DNA from: a virus
IMG/VR virus record: IMGVR_UViG_3300031758_000459
Coordinates: 1 to 27,376 of that record
DNA length: 27,376 nt
Strand: one strand, 5' to 3'
Of the stretch, positions 6,928 through 13,964 are shown one piece after another; the first letter of the stretch is position 1; each line of letters opens with the position of its first letter. The notes beneath the pieces are model-generated. The model worked only from the letters and a program-made list of their open reading frames with translations, did not search any database and was not told where the DNA came from. The translations under genes were made by a program, and so were the position numbers.

Positions 6928-8618
6928 AGCTCAACGAGTACCTCCCTACGATCCAAAGGCACGTCGAGTCGTACAAGAGTACGGAGAAGCTTGCCTTCGA
7001 TCGGCTGCTGCGGTTCTACCAAGGCAAGTTCTACACCGACCGCGAGTCGGCTGGTCCGACCGAGAGCGAGTTGATCGTCACCTCGATCAACCTCACGTTC
7101 GCCATCACCGAGACGGCGCTCTCCTCGCTCATCCCCCGCAACCCGCAGGTGACCGCGCTCTCTCGTGGCCCGTCTCCCGGTGATGCTCTCCGCGGCATGG
7201 AGGGCGTGGTCAACCTCGCACTCGACACCAGCGACTACTACAGCGAGCTGGTCCTCGCGGTGCAGGACGCGGTCCTCTACGGTCGTGGCGTGCTGAAGAC
7301 CGTGTGGGACAAGCAGCAGGATCTTCCGCTGGTGCGGGCGTGCGACATGCGAGCGGTCTTCTTCGACCTCACCGCACGGCGTCCGTCCGACATCCGGTAC
7401 TGGATCGAGGCGACGGTCATCAGCGAGGAAGACCTCAAGGATCGCATCGCTCAAGGCATGTACAAGCCGTGGGCGAATAGCCTCAAGGGAGACACCTACC
7501 CTCGCTGGCTCAACTACGATCTCGGCACCGGGGTCTCTCGCGAACAGCTCAAGAACTGGCAGAACTGGATCGTCGTGTACGAGGTGTACGACATCGAGAG
7601 CGGGCGCGTCGTCCACATGCACCCCGACCATGAGGAGCCGCTCATGGAGGATGCGCTGCTGTACAACCCGTACAGCATCATCGCGCTCAACAACAACGGG
7701 CAGGACTGCCGTGGCCTCTCCGACATCGCTCTGATTAGCGACAACCAAGAAGAGTTGAACCACATCCGCACCTACCTGCTGAACATCGCGCGTCTGTCGA
7801 TTCCGAAGACCGCGTATGACAGCACCGCGCTGCAGAGCGAGGACGTGGCTCTCGCGCAAGAGGCGCCGGTCGGATCGATGATCGGCATCCGCACGACGAA
7901 CAACCAGCCGCTGCAGAACAGCTTCTACCCGTACCCGATGCCGCAGCCTCCTGGTGCGCTGTTTGAGATGGCGGCTGCGCTCGAGAAGAGCATCGCCACC
8001 GTCTCTGCGCTCGCAGACGCACAGCGTGGTCAGGTCACGGGTGCGCGCACGGCGACCGAGTTGGCGCTTGTCGAGGGTCAGCTCCGCAACCGTCTGTCTG
8101 CTCGCCAGCGAAAGATTGACACGGTGACGGTCGAGGTCGCAGAGAAGATCGCCTTCCTCGCCAGCAAGTTCATGCAGGAAGAGAAGATCGTGGAGTTCAC
8201 CGGCTACTCCGACGCCGAGCCCATCCACCCGTCCACGCTTGAGGGCGTGCGCGTGAAGTTCAAGGTGGTGCCGTACTCCCCGATGGAGAGCAACCGCGCT
8301 GTGCTGCAGGAGCAGTTCAAGGCGGCGATGGAGTTCCTGCTGAACAACCCGTTCATCGACACGGTCGAGGTGACGAAGCAGTTCCTCGAGGTGTTTCAAC
8401 TCTCCCCGCGTCTGCTCAAGAAGGAAGGCGCACCCGCTCCTGCTGGTCCCGGTCCTGCACCTTCTTCTGCTCCTGCTCCTGCTGCCACACCGCAGGATGC
8501 TGCCGCCATCCTTCAGGCGCAGGGCATCGCGGAGCCAGCAGCACAGATGCCGCCGCAGCAGCAAGCGGTCGCTGACCAGGCGGCTGCACCCATCACCAGC
8601 GAAGAGGCAATGGCATGA
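6924..8618 (+). CDS. Portal protein
   Basis: This 564-residue protein forms the dodecameric DNA gate at the prohead vertex and binds the terminase. Family-type landmarks are an N-terminal helical region ending in SELIVTSINLTFAITE and a central stretch with RACDMRAVFFDLTARRPSD and YWIEATVISEEDLKDR. The long helical segment GARTATELALVEGQLRNR is typical of the part lining the channel and crown. The C-terminal 60 residues (about 501-560) are Ala/Pro/Gln-rich and probably disordered, like the low-complexity tails in later virion proteins here. It overlaps the terminase gene (ATGA) and the next gene (ATGA), so it is translationally coupled on both sides. Confidence 0.93.
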   Translation: MKLNEYLPTIQRHVESYKSTEKLAFDRLLRFYQGKFYTDRESAGPTESELIVTSINLTFAITETALSSLIPRNPQVTALSRGPSPGDALRGMEGVVNLALDTSDYYSELVLAVQDAVLYGRGVLKTVWDKQQDLPLVRACDMRAVFFDLTARRPSDIRYWIEATVISEEDLKDRIAQGMYKPWANSLKGDTYPRWLNYDLGTGVSREQLKNWQNWIVVYEVYDIESGRVVHMHPDHEEPLMEDALLYNPYSIIALNNNGQDCRGLSDIALISDNQEELNHIRTYLLNIARLSIPKTAYDSTALQSEDVALAQEAPVGSMIGIRTTNNQPLQNSFYPYPMPQPPGALFEMAAALEKSIATVSALADAQRGQVTGARTATELALVEGQLRNRLSARQRKIDTVTVEVAEKIAFLASKFMQEEKIVEFTGYSDAEPIHPSTLEGVRVKFKVVPYSPMESNRAVLQEQFKAAMEFLLNNPFIDTVEVTKQFLEVFQLSPRLLKKEGAPAPAGPGPAPSSAPAPAATPQDAAAILQAQGIAEPAAQMPPQQQAVADQAAAPITSEEAMA

Positions 8619-9043
8619 GCTTCATCACGTTCGACCTCAACTGCGAAGAGGGCCACTGGGAGATCGGCGTTCTGTATCGCCGCTCCGAGGGACCGCCCCC
8701 GTGCCCCGAGTGCGGTAAGGCGCGCAAGAACGGATGGTACCCGCGAGGCACGTCCGTCGCTTCTACGGTCGGCATGTGGAAGCCGCTCACCCATGACGGT
8801 GTGACCTACGAGACCCGCGAGGACTGGAACGCTTACAAAGCGGTGGTCGAGCGCAACACCGGTCAGAAGATCGTTGAGGTCAGCAACTCGGATCGACACG
8901 AGCGCGCCGACTTCCACAAGCATCGGGCATGGGAGGCGCGACGTGCCCGAGGGATCGACAGCCAGCAGTGGGCCGAGATCGTCCGTGAGCGCAACAACGG
9001 CTATGACCCGATCAGCGGGCGGCACTTTAGGAGGCCACAGTGA
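8615..9043 (+). CDS. Zinc-ribbon protein in the head operon
   Basis: This 142-residue protein has a probable N-terminal zinc site formed by Cys10, His14, Cys30 and Cys33 (CEEGH and CPECG). The second knuckle is of rubredoxin/FmdB-like type. The remainder is helical and rich in Arg, Glu and Trp (REDWNAYKAVVERN, HRAWEARRARG). It starts within the portal stop codon (ATGA) and ends within the next gene's GTG start (GTGA), so it is fully embedded in the head operon. A role in assembly or nucleic-acid contact is plausible. Its exact function is unknown. Confidence 0.75.
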   Translation: MSFITFDLNCEEGHWEIGVLYRRSEGPPPCPECGKARKNGWYPRGTSVASTVGMWKPLTHDGVTYETREDWNAYKAVVERNTGQKIVEVSNSDRHERADFHKHRAWEARRARGIDSQQWAEIVRERNNGYDPISGRHFRRPQ

Positions 9044-9471
9044 AGGACATGAACGAAGATGGCGGCATGACCGCAAAGCTCAAGGAGATCCTCAAGGCGA
9101 CGGTCGAGAAGGCCGAGGCTGACGGGAAGCTCAAGCCCATCGAGGACGCCATCAAGGCGCTCAACCTCAACACCGACGCGAAGACGCTGTTCATGGCGGC
9201 GCAGCTCGATGACAGCACCAAGGGCAAGTCGCCCGAGGAGTTGGCGTCCATGCTGAAGGGACAGCCCGAGGTCGTGCGCGTGGTGATGACGAAGATCGAG
9301 ATGGCGCCGAAGCCCGGCATGGAGGAGGAGCCCACCGAGGAGGAGGCGATGCCTTCTGTCGGCGCCAAGATGATGAAGATGAAGAAGGATGCCGAGATGT
9401 CCGACATGGCCGAGGACGGCATGGAGGATGAGGGCAAGGCCCAGGCGTACCGTATGCGGATGGGCATGTAG
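9040..9471 (+). CDS. Acidic, Met-rich head-region protein, unknown
   Basis: This 143-residue protein starts at GTG 9040, chosen because AGGAGG lies five bases upstream and the start overlaps the previous stop as GTGA. An ATG three codons later (9049) is a weaker alternative. The N-terminal two thirds are helical and charged (MTAKLKEILKATVEKAEADG). The C-terminus is extremely acidic and Met-rich, with EEEPTEEEAMP followed by Met-Lys and Met-Glu repeats. It lies between the portal and the scaffold, so it may be an assembly cofactor or minor scaffold component. No family is recognised. Confidence 0.7.
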   Translation: MKDMNEDGGMTAKLKEILKATVEKAEADGKLKPIEDAIKALNLNTDAKTLFMAAQLDDSTKGKSPEELASMLKGQPEVVRVVMTKIEMAPKPGMEEEPTEEEAMPSVGAKMMKMKKDAEMSDMAEDGMEDEGKAQAYRMRMGM

Positions 9472-9480
9472 TTCCTGAAC

Positions 9481-9500
9481 GGGCGGGACAGCAACCGCCC
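9481..9500. repeat. GC hairpin before the scaffold gene
   Basis: GGGCGG (9481-9486) and CCGCCC (9495-9500) form a perfect six-base-pair stem around an eight-base loop, in the 51-base gap between the acidic protein and the scaffold gene. No T-tract follows, so it is not a classical terminator. It may stabilise or partly attenuate the transcript. Confidence 0.45.
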
Positions 9501-9522
9501 ACACCCTAGTACGAGGAGAAGC

Positions 9523-10395
9523 ATGGAAACGAACACGAGTGAGGTCGTGCAGGATACGGTGGCGCAGGAGGCGTCCTCGCCATCTGAAACCGGGAGCGGT
9601 GACGCTTCTCCTGCCGCATCTACGACGACAGGTGGCGAGGATGCCGCCTCTGCGTGGAACGGTGAGCTTGAGAGTCTCAAGTCTCAACCGTGGTGGGCGA
9701 GCCTTCCAGAGAACGTCCGTTCGTCCGTAGAGGGTGGTCTGAAGTCGAAGCACGCCACCTGGCAGCGCGGCTACCAGACGAAGTTCGAAGAGTTCAAGAA
9801 GGGCCAGCAGTCGTGGCAGCAGGAGAAGGCTGCGCTCGAGAAGAGCGTTGCCGAGGCCAAGGACCACAGCGCGTGGGTCGAGCGTCTCCTTGGTTCTGAC
9901 GACACCTCGTCCGAGTTGAACGCGAAGATCGAGAGCCTCACCAAGGCGCTATCCGAGAAGGACTCGACGCTGTCTGCTCTTGAGCGTGAGCGCGACGACT
10001 GGAAGACTCGTCTCGTCTCCTACGAGGAGCAGGTGGCCGCGAAGGAAGCGGAGTTCTTCGACAACAAGTTCAAGACCGACTACCCCGACATCTACAACGA
10101 CTACTCGGTCGATGAGAACGGGACGGAGAGCGGTGCGTTCTCGCACTTCCTCAAGCTCATCGAGTCTGGGTTCGACAGCGATGCTGCTGCGAAGATGACG
10201 CGAGCGATCATGCCGGCTCCGGTACAGGCGCCTGGTCCTCGCAAGGTCGAGCCGCCCCCGAGCATCCGCGCACAGACCGCACCGGGTACGCGCCCGCAGC
10301 CGTCTACGACGCAGTCCTCGCGTGAGTTCACGTCGTATGATGATGCCATCCGGTCGCTTCGCGCTCAAGCGATGGGTGAGCCAGATGATGAGTGA
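9523..10395 (+). CDS. Capsid scaffolding protein
   Basis: This 290-residue protein, directly before the major capsid gene, has the composition of a scaffold. The N-terminus is acidic and disordered (1-45). A helical, coiled-coil-like region spans about 85-178 (FEEFKKGQQSWQQEKAALEK, LERERDDWK). A Pro/Gln-rich linker covers about 230-268, and a short C-terminal helix (YDDAIRSLRAQAM, 272-284) is like the coat-binding tail of other scaffolds. It would guide coat assembly and then be expelled or degraded. No maturation protease gene is seen in the window, so a P22-like recyclable scaffold is possible. The ribosome site is GAGGAGA. The stop codon overlaps the first arm of an inverted repeat. Confidence 0.88.
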   Translation: METNTSEVVQDTVAQEASSPSETGSGDASPAASTTTGGEDAASAWNGELESLKSQPWWASLPENVRSSVEGGLKSKHATWQRGYQTKFEEFKKGQQSWQQEKAALEKSVAEAKDHSAWVERLLGSDDTSSELNAKIESLTKALSEKDSTLSALERERDDWKTRLVSYEEQVAAKEAEFFDNKFKTDYPDIYNDYSVDENGTESGAFSHFLKLIESGFDSDAAAKMTRAIMPAPVQAPGPRKVEPPPSIRAQTAPGTRPQPSTTQSSREFTSYDDAIRSLRAQAMGEPDDE

Positions 10396-10423
10396 CATTC
10401 TGTCCGATGCTTGACAGAATGTC
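10394..10423. repeat. Perfect 11-bp inverted repeat made of two GACA-N3-TGTC dyads
   Basis: GACATTCTGTC (10394-10404) and GACAGAATGTC (10413-10423) are perfect inverted copies around an eight-base loop. Each arm is itself a near-palindrome (GACA, three bases, TGTC), with centres 19 bp apart. It begins inside the scaffold stop codon. No T-tract follows. It may act as an RNA hairpin between scaffold and coat cistrons. It may also be a double operator, because the second arm contains a perfect -35 hexamer. Confidence 0.6.
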
Positions 10424-10440
10424 CGTCTACTGCTTACGGT
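10411..10440 (+). promoter_or_regulatory. Candidate sigma70-type promoter for the capsid gene
   Basis: TTGACA at 10411-10416 is a perfect -35 hexamer. At 17 bp spacing the -10 is TTACGG, preceded by an extended TGC. At 18 bp it is TACGGT, which keeps the first two and last consensus bases. Transcription would start near 10447 and give a leader of about 105 bases that contains the repeat at 10481-10548. The -10 match is weak, so this is tentative. Confidence 0.35.
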
Positions 10441-10480
10441 TGAAGTAGCCCCCACCGGAAGCATCGTAGGCGCAAGCACG

Positions 10481-10548
10481 GTAGGCTCCTCTGGATGGGA
10501 AGGCGAGCAAGCAGTCTTTCTCCTCTTCCTCTCTCCACAGGAGCCTAC
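10481..10548 (+). promoter_or_regulatory. Inverted repeat that covers the capsid-gene ribosome site
   Basis: GTAGGCTCCT (10481-10490) is the exact complement of AGGAGCCTAC (10539-10548). The stem extends four more pairs beyond one C-C mismatch (10492-10495 with 10534-10537). The 3' arm contains AGGAG (10539-10543), the Shine-Dalgarno sequence of the capsid ATG at 10553. Folding would hide the ribosome site. The 38-50 base loop contains a pyrimidine-rich stretch (10515-10536). This fits translational control of coat synthesis, as inference from structure. Confidence 0.55.
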
Positions 10549-10552
10549 GCTC

Positions 10553-11623
10553 ATGTCGGTTTCTATCGAACTTCTGAACACGACCCTCGCGGACCTCAAG
10601 GGTCCGATGGTCAGCGCGTTCTACCAGAACGTCCCCACCTTCCGTGCCCTCGAGAAGAAGGGCCGCATCTCCGCTGACGGCGGCACGCTCATCGAGCGCC
10701 CGATCATGTCCGGCTCGCCCGCCCGCGGCACCGGCATCTTCAATGGCGACGAGACGCTGGACATGACCCGGTACAAGAAGAGCCAGAAGTACCAGGTCGA
10801 GTTCCACCGCGTCGTTCTCCCCATCAACATCCCGAAGAAGGAGTTGATGCAGAACAAGGGCCGTCTCGGCGCGATCAAGCTCATCGACACCTACCCCAAG
10901 GTGACGATGGACGGCTTCACGACCGACTACGAGAAGTACCTTCTCACGGGCGGTTCGGCTGGCATCGCGATCGACAGCGCGGAGCTCGCGGGCTTCACGA
11001 CCTTCAACGGCCAGTTCATCGCTGGTGTCGGCACGGGCGTGACGAACGGTCTCCTCGACTTCGCGACCCCCGCGAACCAGACGCAGACCGTGCAGAACGT
11101 CGCCAAGTCCGCTGCCAACTACCACTTCAACCAGGCGCAGCAGATCACGGCGTTCGCGACGGACGGTATCAGCAAGATCCGCAAGCTCTACCGTCAGTGC
11201 GCGCAGTACAGCGGCAAGCCGAACGGTGGGCCGGACATCATCGTGATGGACGATGACACCTTCGGCAACTACCAGAACGCGAAGCTCGACCTCGTCCGTC
11301 TCACGGCTCTGCCCGAGAACACGGACAAGTCGAACCTCATTCAGGACGTGATCGGCGTGGGCGGCGTGTACGCGTCGAACCTCATCGACCTGACCACGGA
11401 CTTCGTGGCGCCGACTGGCAGCGAGTTCGACCCGCGTACCGGTGTGGTCTACATGATCAACACCGACTTCCTCGAGCTGATCCACATCCAGAAGATGACG
11501 ATCTCGGACTTCACCGACCAGATCGCGCAGCAGGATGCGGTGACCGCCAAGGTCGAGCTGCACCACCAGATGGTTCTCACCAAGTTCCCCGCCCACGGCT
11601 GCATTGCCGGCGGCGCGTCCTAA
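10553..11623 (+). CDS. Major capsid protein (HK97-fold type)
   Basis: This 356-residue protein follows the scaffold, the usual place for the coat gene. The sequence begins with a helical N-arm (MSVSIELLNTTLADLKGPM). It then has the extended-loop-like region GGTLIERPIMSGSPARGTG with FNGDETLD. A long spine helix region covers AANYHFNQAQQITAF to DGISKIRKLYRQC. Late P- and A-domain-like strands are PDIIVMDDDTFGNY and TGVVYMINTDFLELIHIQ. Length and pattern fit a simple HK97-fold coat without a long pro-domain. Codons are strongly biased to C-ending forms, as in a highly expressed gene. The leader has a ribosome-site-occluding repeat. The fold is inferred, not proven. Confidence 0.87.
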   Translation: MSVSIELLNTTLADLKGPMVSAFYQNVPTFRALEKKGRISADGGTLIERPIMSGSPARGTGIFNGDETLDMTRYKKSQKYQVEFHRVVLPINIPKKELMQNKGRLGAIKLIDTYPKVTMDGFTTDYEKYLLTGGSAGIAIDSAELAGFTTFNGQFIAGVGTGVTNGLLDFATPANQTQTVQNVAKSAANYHFNQAQQITAFATDGISKIRKLYRQCAQYSGKPNGGPDIIVMDDDTFGNYQNAKLDLVRLTALPENTDKSNLIQDVIGVGGVYASNLIDLTTDFVAPTGSEFDPRTGVVYMINTDFLELIHIQKMTISDFTDQIAQQDAVTAKVELHHQMVLTKFPAHGCIAGGAS

Positions 11624-11641
11624 TCTACGGAGGATCGAAAG

Positions 11642-12124
11642 ATGCTTACCGAGTTCACCTCTGATGCGGTGTCTGCGATCGACAGCACCGCCAACTACAA
11701 GCTGGGCTACAAGGTCTTCACCAAGGACTCGACCGGCACCAAGATCTGGACCTACGTCAAGAATGGTTCCGGTGGTAGCCTCAAGGTCGGCCAGGGCACG
11801 ATGATCAAGGACGCAAGCGCGACGTGGGAGGTTGCTGTCAGCACGACGGCGGCGTCCGCGGCTCGCTTCGTCGGCGTGGCGCAGACCTACACGCTCAACG
11901 GCGTGTCGAGCCTGTTCCTCGACAACTACTTCGGCTTCGTGCTGTCGAGCGGCTACGGTCGCGTTCTCGGCATCGCGGCTGGCGTGGGTGCGAACAGCTC
12001 GCTGACCTGCGTTGCGGCGGGCGAGTTCAACGCTGGCACCATCGGCACGAACGACCTCGTGGCGTTCAACTCCGTCGCTCTCGCGGCGGGCACCGTGGCT
12101 GGTTCGGCTTACATCAAGCCGTAA
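11642..12124 (+). CDS. Capsid decoration-type protein
   Basis: This 160-residue Ala/Gly/Thr-rich beta protein begins 18 bases after the coat gene stop, with a GGAGGA ribosome site. Regular short strands are visible (YKVFTKDSTGTKIWTYVKNG, RFVGVAQTYTLNG, AGSAYIKP), with no charged helices. Small beta proteins directly after the coat gene commonly decorate or cement the capsid, and the ARFVGVA-type segment recalls such proteins. A head-fibre or neck role is possible. It shares the coat gene's strong C-ending codon bias, which fits a high-copy virion part. Confidence 0.68.
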   Translation: MLTEFTSDAVSAIDSTANYKLGYKVFTKDSTGTKIWTYVKNGSGGSLKVGQGTMIKDASATWEVAVSTTAASAARFVGVAQTYTLNGVSSLFLDNYFGFVLSSGYGRVLGIAAGVGANSSLTCVAAGEFNAGTIGTNDLVAFNSVALAAGTVAGSAYIKP

Positions 12125-12136
12125 TCACCGCAAGGT

Positions 12137-12165
12137 GCGACACGGGCCGGTGGCTGGGGTACACT
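12137..12165 (+). promoter_or_regulatory. Candidate promoter before the adaptor gene
   Basis: GCGACA (12137-12142, four of six -35 positions) and TACACT (12160-12165, four of six -10 positions) are separated by exactly 17 bp. Transcription would start near 12172, about 27 bases before the ATG at 12199. The -10 hexamer is the loop of the long hairpin at 12146-12179, so promoter and hairpin functions may compete. This is hexamer matching only. Confidence 0.3.
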
Positions 12166-12179
12166 CCCTAGTCACCGGC
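12146..12179 (+). terminator. Long hairpin after the decoration gene (terminator-like, no T-tract)
   Basis: The arms 12146-12159 and 12166-12179 pair along all 14 positions as RNA, with two G-U pairs. The outer stem is GCCGGTG with CACCGGC, the inner stem is CTGGGG with CCCTAG, and the loop is six bases. It is the strongest simple hairpin in the window and follows the coat and decoration genes. Only TTCG follows, so termination would be inefficient. It may lower readthrough into tail genes or protect the upstream mRNA 3' end. Confidence 0.5.
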
Positions 12180-12198
12180 TTCGTGCTAGGAGGTGAGC

Positions 12199-13647
12199 AT
12201 GAACAAGAAGGACTGGCGCGACAGGCTCCTCACCATTCGGGCGTGGAACGCAGACACGACCAAGAACTTCTCGTCTGAACTAGACGACGTGCTTAACCTC
12301 GCGCTTCAGCGCATCGCGTCCGATGTGCCTGGCGCAGTCATCCCAGACACCGACTACGTGGTGGTCAATAAGGACTACACGCAGACGGACTTCGGTCGGG
12401 GCGTCTCCACCACCACCGATACGCTGGTACTGTCGTTCGGCGTCTCTGGTGCGCTGAACCCGGCGATCGACGGTACGTGGGACGGCATCTACCACATCGA
12501 GTTCGTAGACTCCAAGAACGTCTGGCATCGCCGGCAGTGCCGCGAGTTCTGGTTGAAGACGCCGGGAATGGTTCCGGCTCCCTACGACAACCACTACCTC
12601 GTGAGCCTCGACCGACCGATTCAGGCCGGCATCACGCTGACGAACGTGAGCTTCCGGCTGCACCAGCCCGAGTTCTTTTTCAGCGACGACGTGATGGAGC
12701 TTGTGGATGGTGGCATCCACGATCCGAACATCAGTCAGATCATCTGCCTTCCTCAAGCGTTCGCCTCCTACATGGAGCATGACAACGTGCGCGGGAACGT
12801 CATCGGGCGTCCCGAGTACTGCGCTCGAGGGAGGCACTTCCAGATCGACGCGCCGGTCAAGGTCATCACCACCACGACCTCGCAGAACGCGTGGGCAGGA
12901 CCAGAGCCTCTCGGATCGTTCGAATACTGCTTCACCTACTGCTGGGGCAAGCGTGACCTTGAGTTCACGAGTGCGAACGGTACGGCCATCCCCATGTGGG
13001 AGAGCGCGCCGTCTCCGATCAGCGCGACAGCGACAACTGCGCTCAACTCGATCATCTTGGCGTTGCCCGAGATCGACTGGCAGTTGAACTTCGGGGACAA
13101 CACGACGCTCCGATACAGCCGCAGCGGCATCTACAAGCGCATCTACCGTCGCCGCATCACGACCGGTGCTGGTCCGTCGCACACCAGCATCGAGGCCGGC
13201 TCGATCTTCCAGTACCTCGCGGACGTGGACGGTGTCACGACCTCGTACACTGACGATGGTAGCGTCATCCCCGACTACTACCGGCGTCTTCCAGAGTCGC
13301 ACGGCTACTACGCGTATACGTTCTACCCGCATCAGGATGAGCGGTACGAGGTCAACTTTCGGGTGCGCCGTCGTCCCGAGAAGCTCGTCAACGACTACGA
13401 TGCGCCGCCGGTCCACCCCGACTGCCACGATGCGCTCATCGAGCTGGGCCTCTACTACCTCTGTCTGATGGACCGTCAGATGGACGAGGCCACCTCGCAC
13501 CTGAAACTGTACCTCGACCTCCACCTTCCGAAGCTGAAGGCGATGTACGCGAATCCTGCACGTCTCGTACCGGGACTTCCCTGGTTCGTGCAGAACTACC
13601 CGAACCGTCGATTCACGGGGCTGCGGTTCGGGCCGATGACCTCGTAG
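12199..13647 (+). CDS. Head-tail adaptor / connector candidate
   Basis: This 482-residue protein starts at ATG 12199, with AGGAGG (12188-12193) five bases upstream. A GTG at 12193 overlaps that site and is rejected. The N-terminal 45 residues (KKDWRDRLLTIRAWNADTTK, ELDDVLNLALQRIASDVPG) and the C-terminal 80 residues (HPDCHDALIELGLYYLCLMD and following helices) are helical. These flank a large beta insertion with a LADVDGVTTSYTDDGS stretch. Helical ends around a beta insert, in a gene just after the coat, resemble proteins that extend the portal in short-tailed phages (P22 gp4 or T7 gp11 position). The beta insert may face outward. The assignment rests on position and layout. Confidence 0.6.
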   Translation: MNKKDWRDRLLTIRAWNADTTKNFSSELDDVLNLALQRIASDVPGAVIPDTDYVVVNKDYTQTDFGRGVSTTTDTLVLSFGVSGALNPAIDGTWDGIYHIEFVDSKNVWHRRQCREFWLKTPGMVPAPYDNHYLVSLDRPIQAGITLTNVSFRLHQPEFFFSDDVMELVDGGIHDPNISQIICLPQAFASYMEHDNVRGNVIGRPEYCARGRHFQIDAPVKVITTTTSQNAWAGPEPLGSFEYCFTYCWGKRDLEFTSANGTAIPMWESAPSPISATATTALNSIILALPEIDWQLNFGDNTTLRYSRSGIYKRIYRRRITTGAGPSHTSIEAGSIFQYLADVDGVTTSYTDDGSVIPDYYRRLPESHGYYAYTFYPHQDERYEVNFRVRRRPEKLVNDYDAPPVHPDCHDALIELGLYYLCLMDRQMDEATSHLKLYLDLHLPKLKAMYANPARLVPGLPWFVQNYPNRRFTGLRFGPMTS

Positions 13648-13664
13648 CCCCTTCAGGAGAAGCA

Positions 13665-13964
13665 ATGTCTGACACCATTCTGTACGACAAGCCCAGCGTC
13701 GGTGACGTGTGGGTGAGCGTATGGCCGGATGCCGCCGAGAGCGCGACCATCATCGGCGTGAAGGAGTCTGCGAACGGTCAGTGGCAAGCGGTTCTGTGGG
13801 GCGGCTTCCGCAACCCGCTGCGCGTGGCCCAGGGCGAAGGCTGGAACAGCCGCAGCCAGTGGCACCCGCTGCGCGACGATCACGTTCTGTTCCCCGCTGC
13901 AAAGCCGGTGGAGCCTACCCCTGTCGCTGCTGATACTGCGGTGAAGAAGCGCGGAGCCGTCTGA
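13665..13964 (+). CDS. Small virion-region protein, unknown
   Basis: This 99-residue protein starts behind an AGGAGA ribosome site. The first 75 residues form a compact beta-looking unit rich in Trp (VWVSVWPDAAES, WQAVLWGGFRNPLR, WNSRSQWHPLRDDH). A Pro/Ala/Val tail ends KKRGAV. Its stop shares one base with the next start (TGATG), so it is coupled to the large tail gene. It is probably a small adaptor or chaperone for that protein. No family is recognised. Confidence 0.65.
   Translation: MSDTILYDKPSVGDVWVSVWPDAAESATIIGVKESANGQWQAVLWGGFRNPLRVAQGEGWNSRSQWHPLRDDHVLFPAAKPVEPTPVAADTAVKKRGAV

Noticed and set aside
9485-9512. Promoter-like GGGACA and TAGTAC before the scaffold gene
   Set aside because: The -10 match is poor and the predicted start would fall on the ribosome site, leaving almost no leader.
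12193-12198. GTG start for the adaptor gene two codons upstream of ATG 12199
   Set aside because: The GTG overlaps the AGGAGG ribosome site itself, so the ATG five bases after that site fits better.
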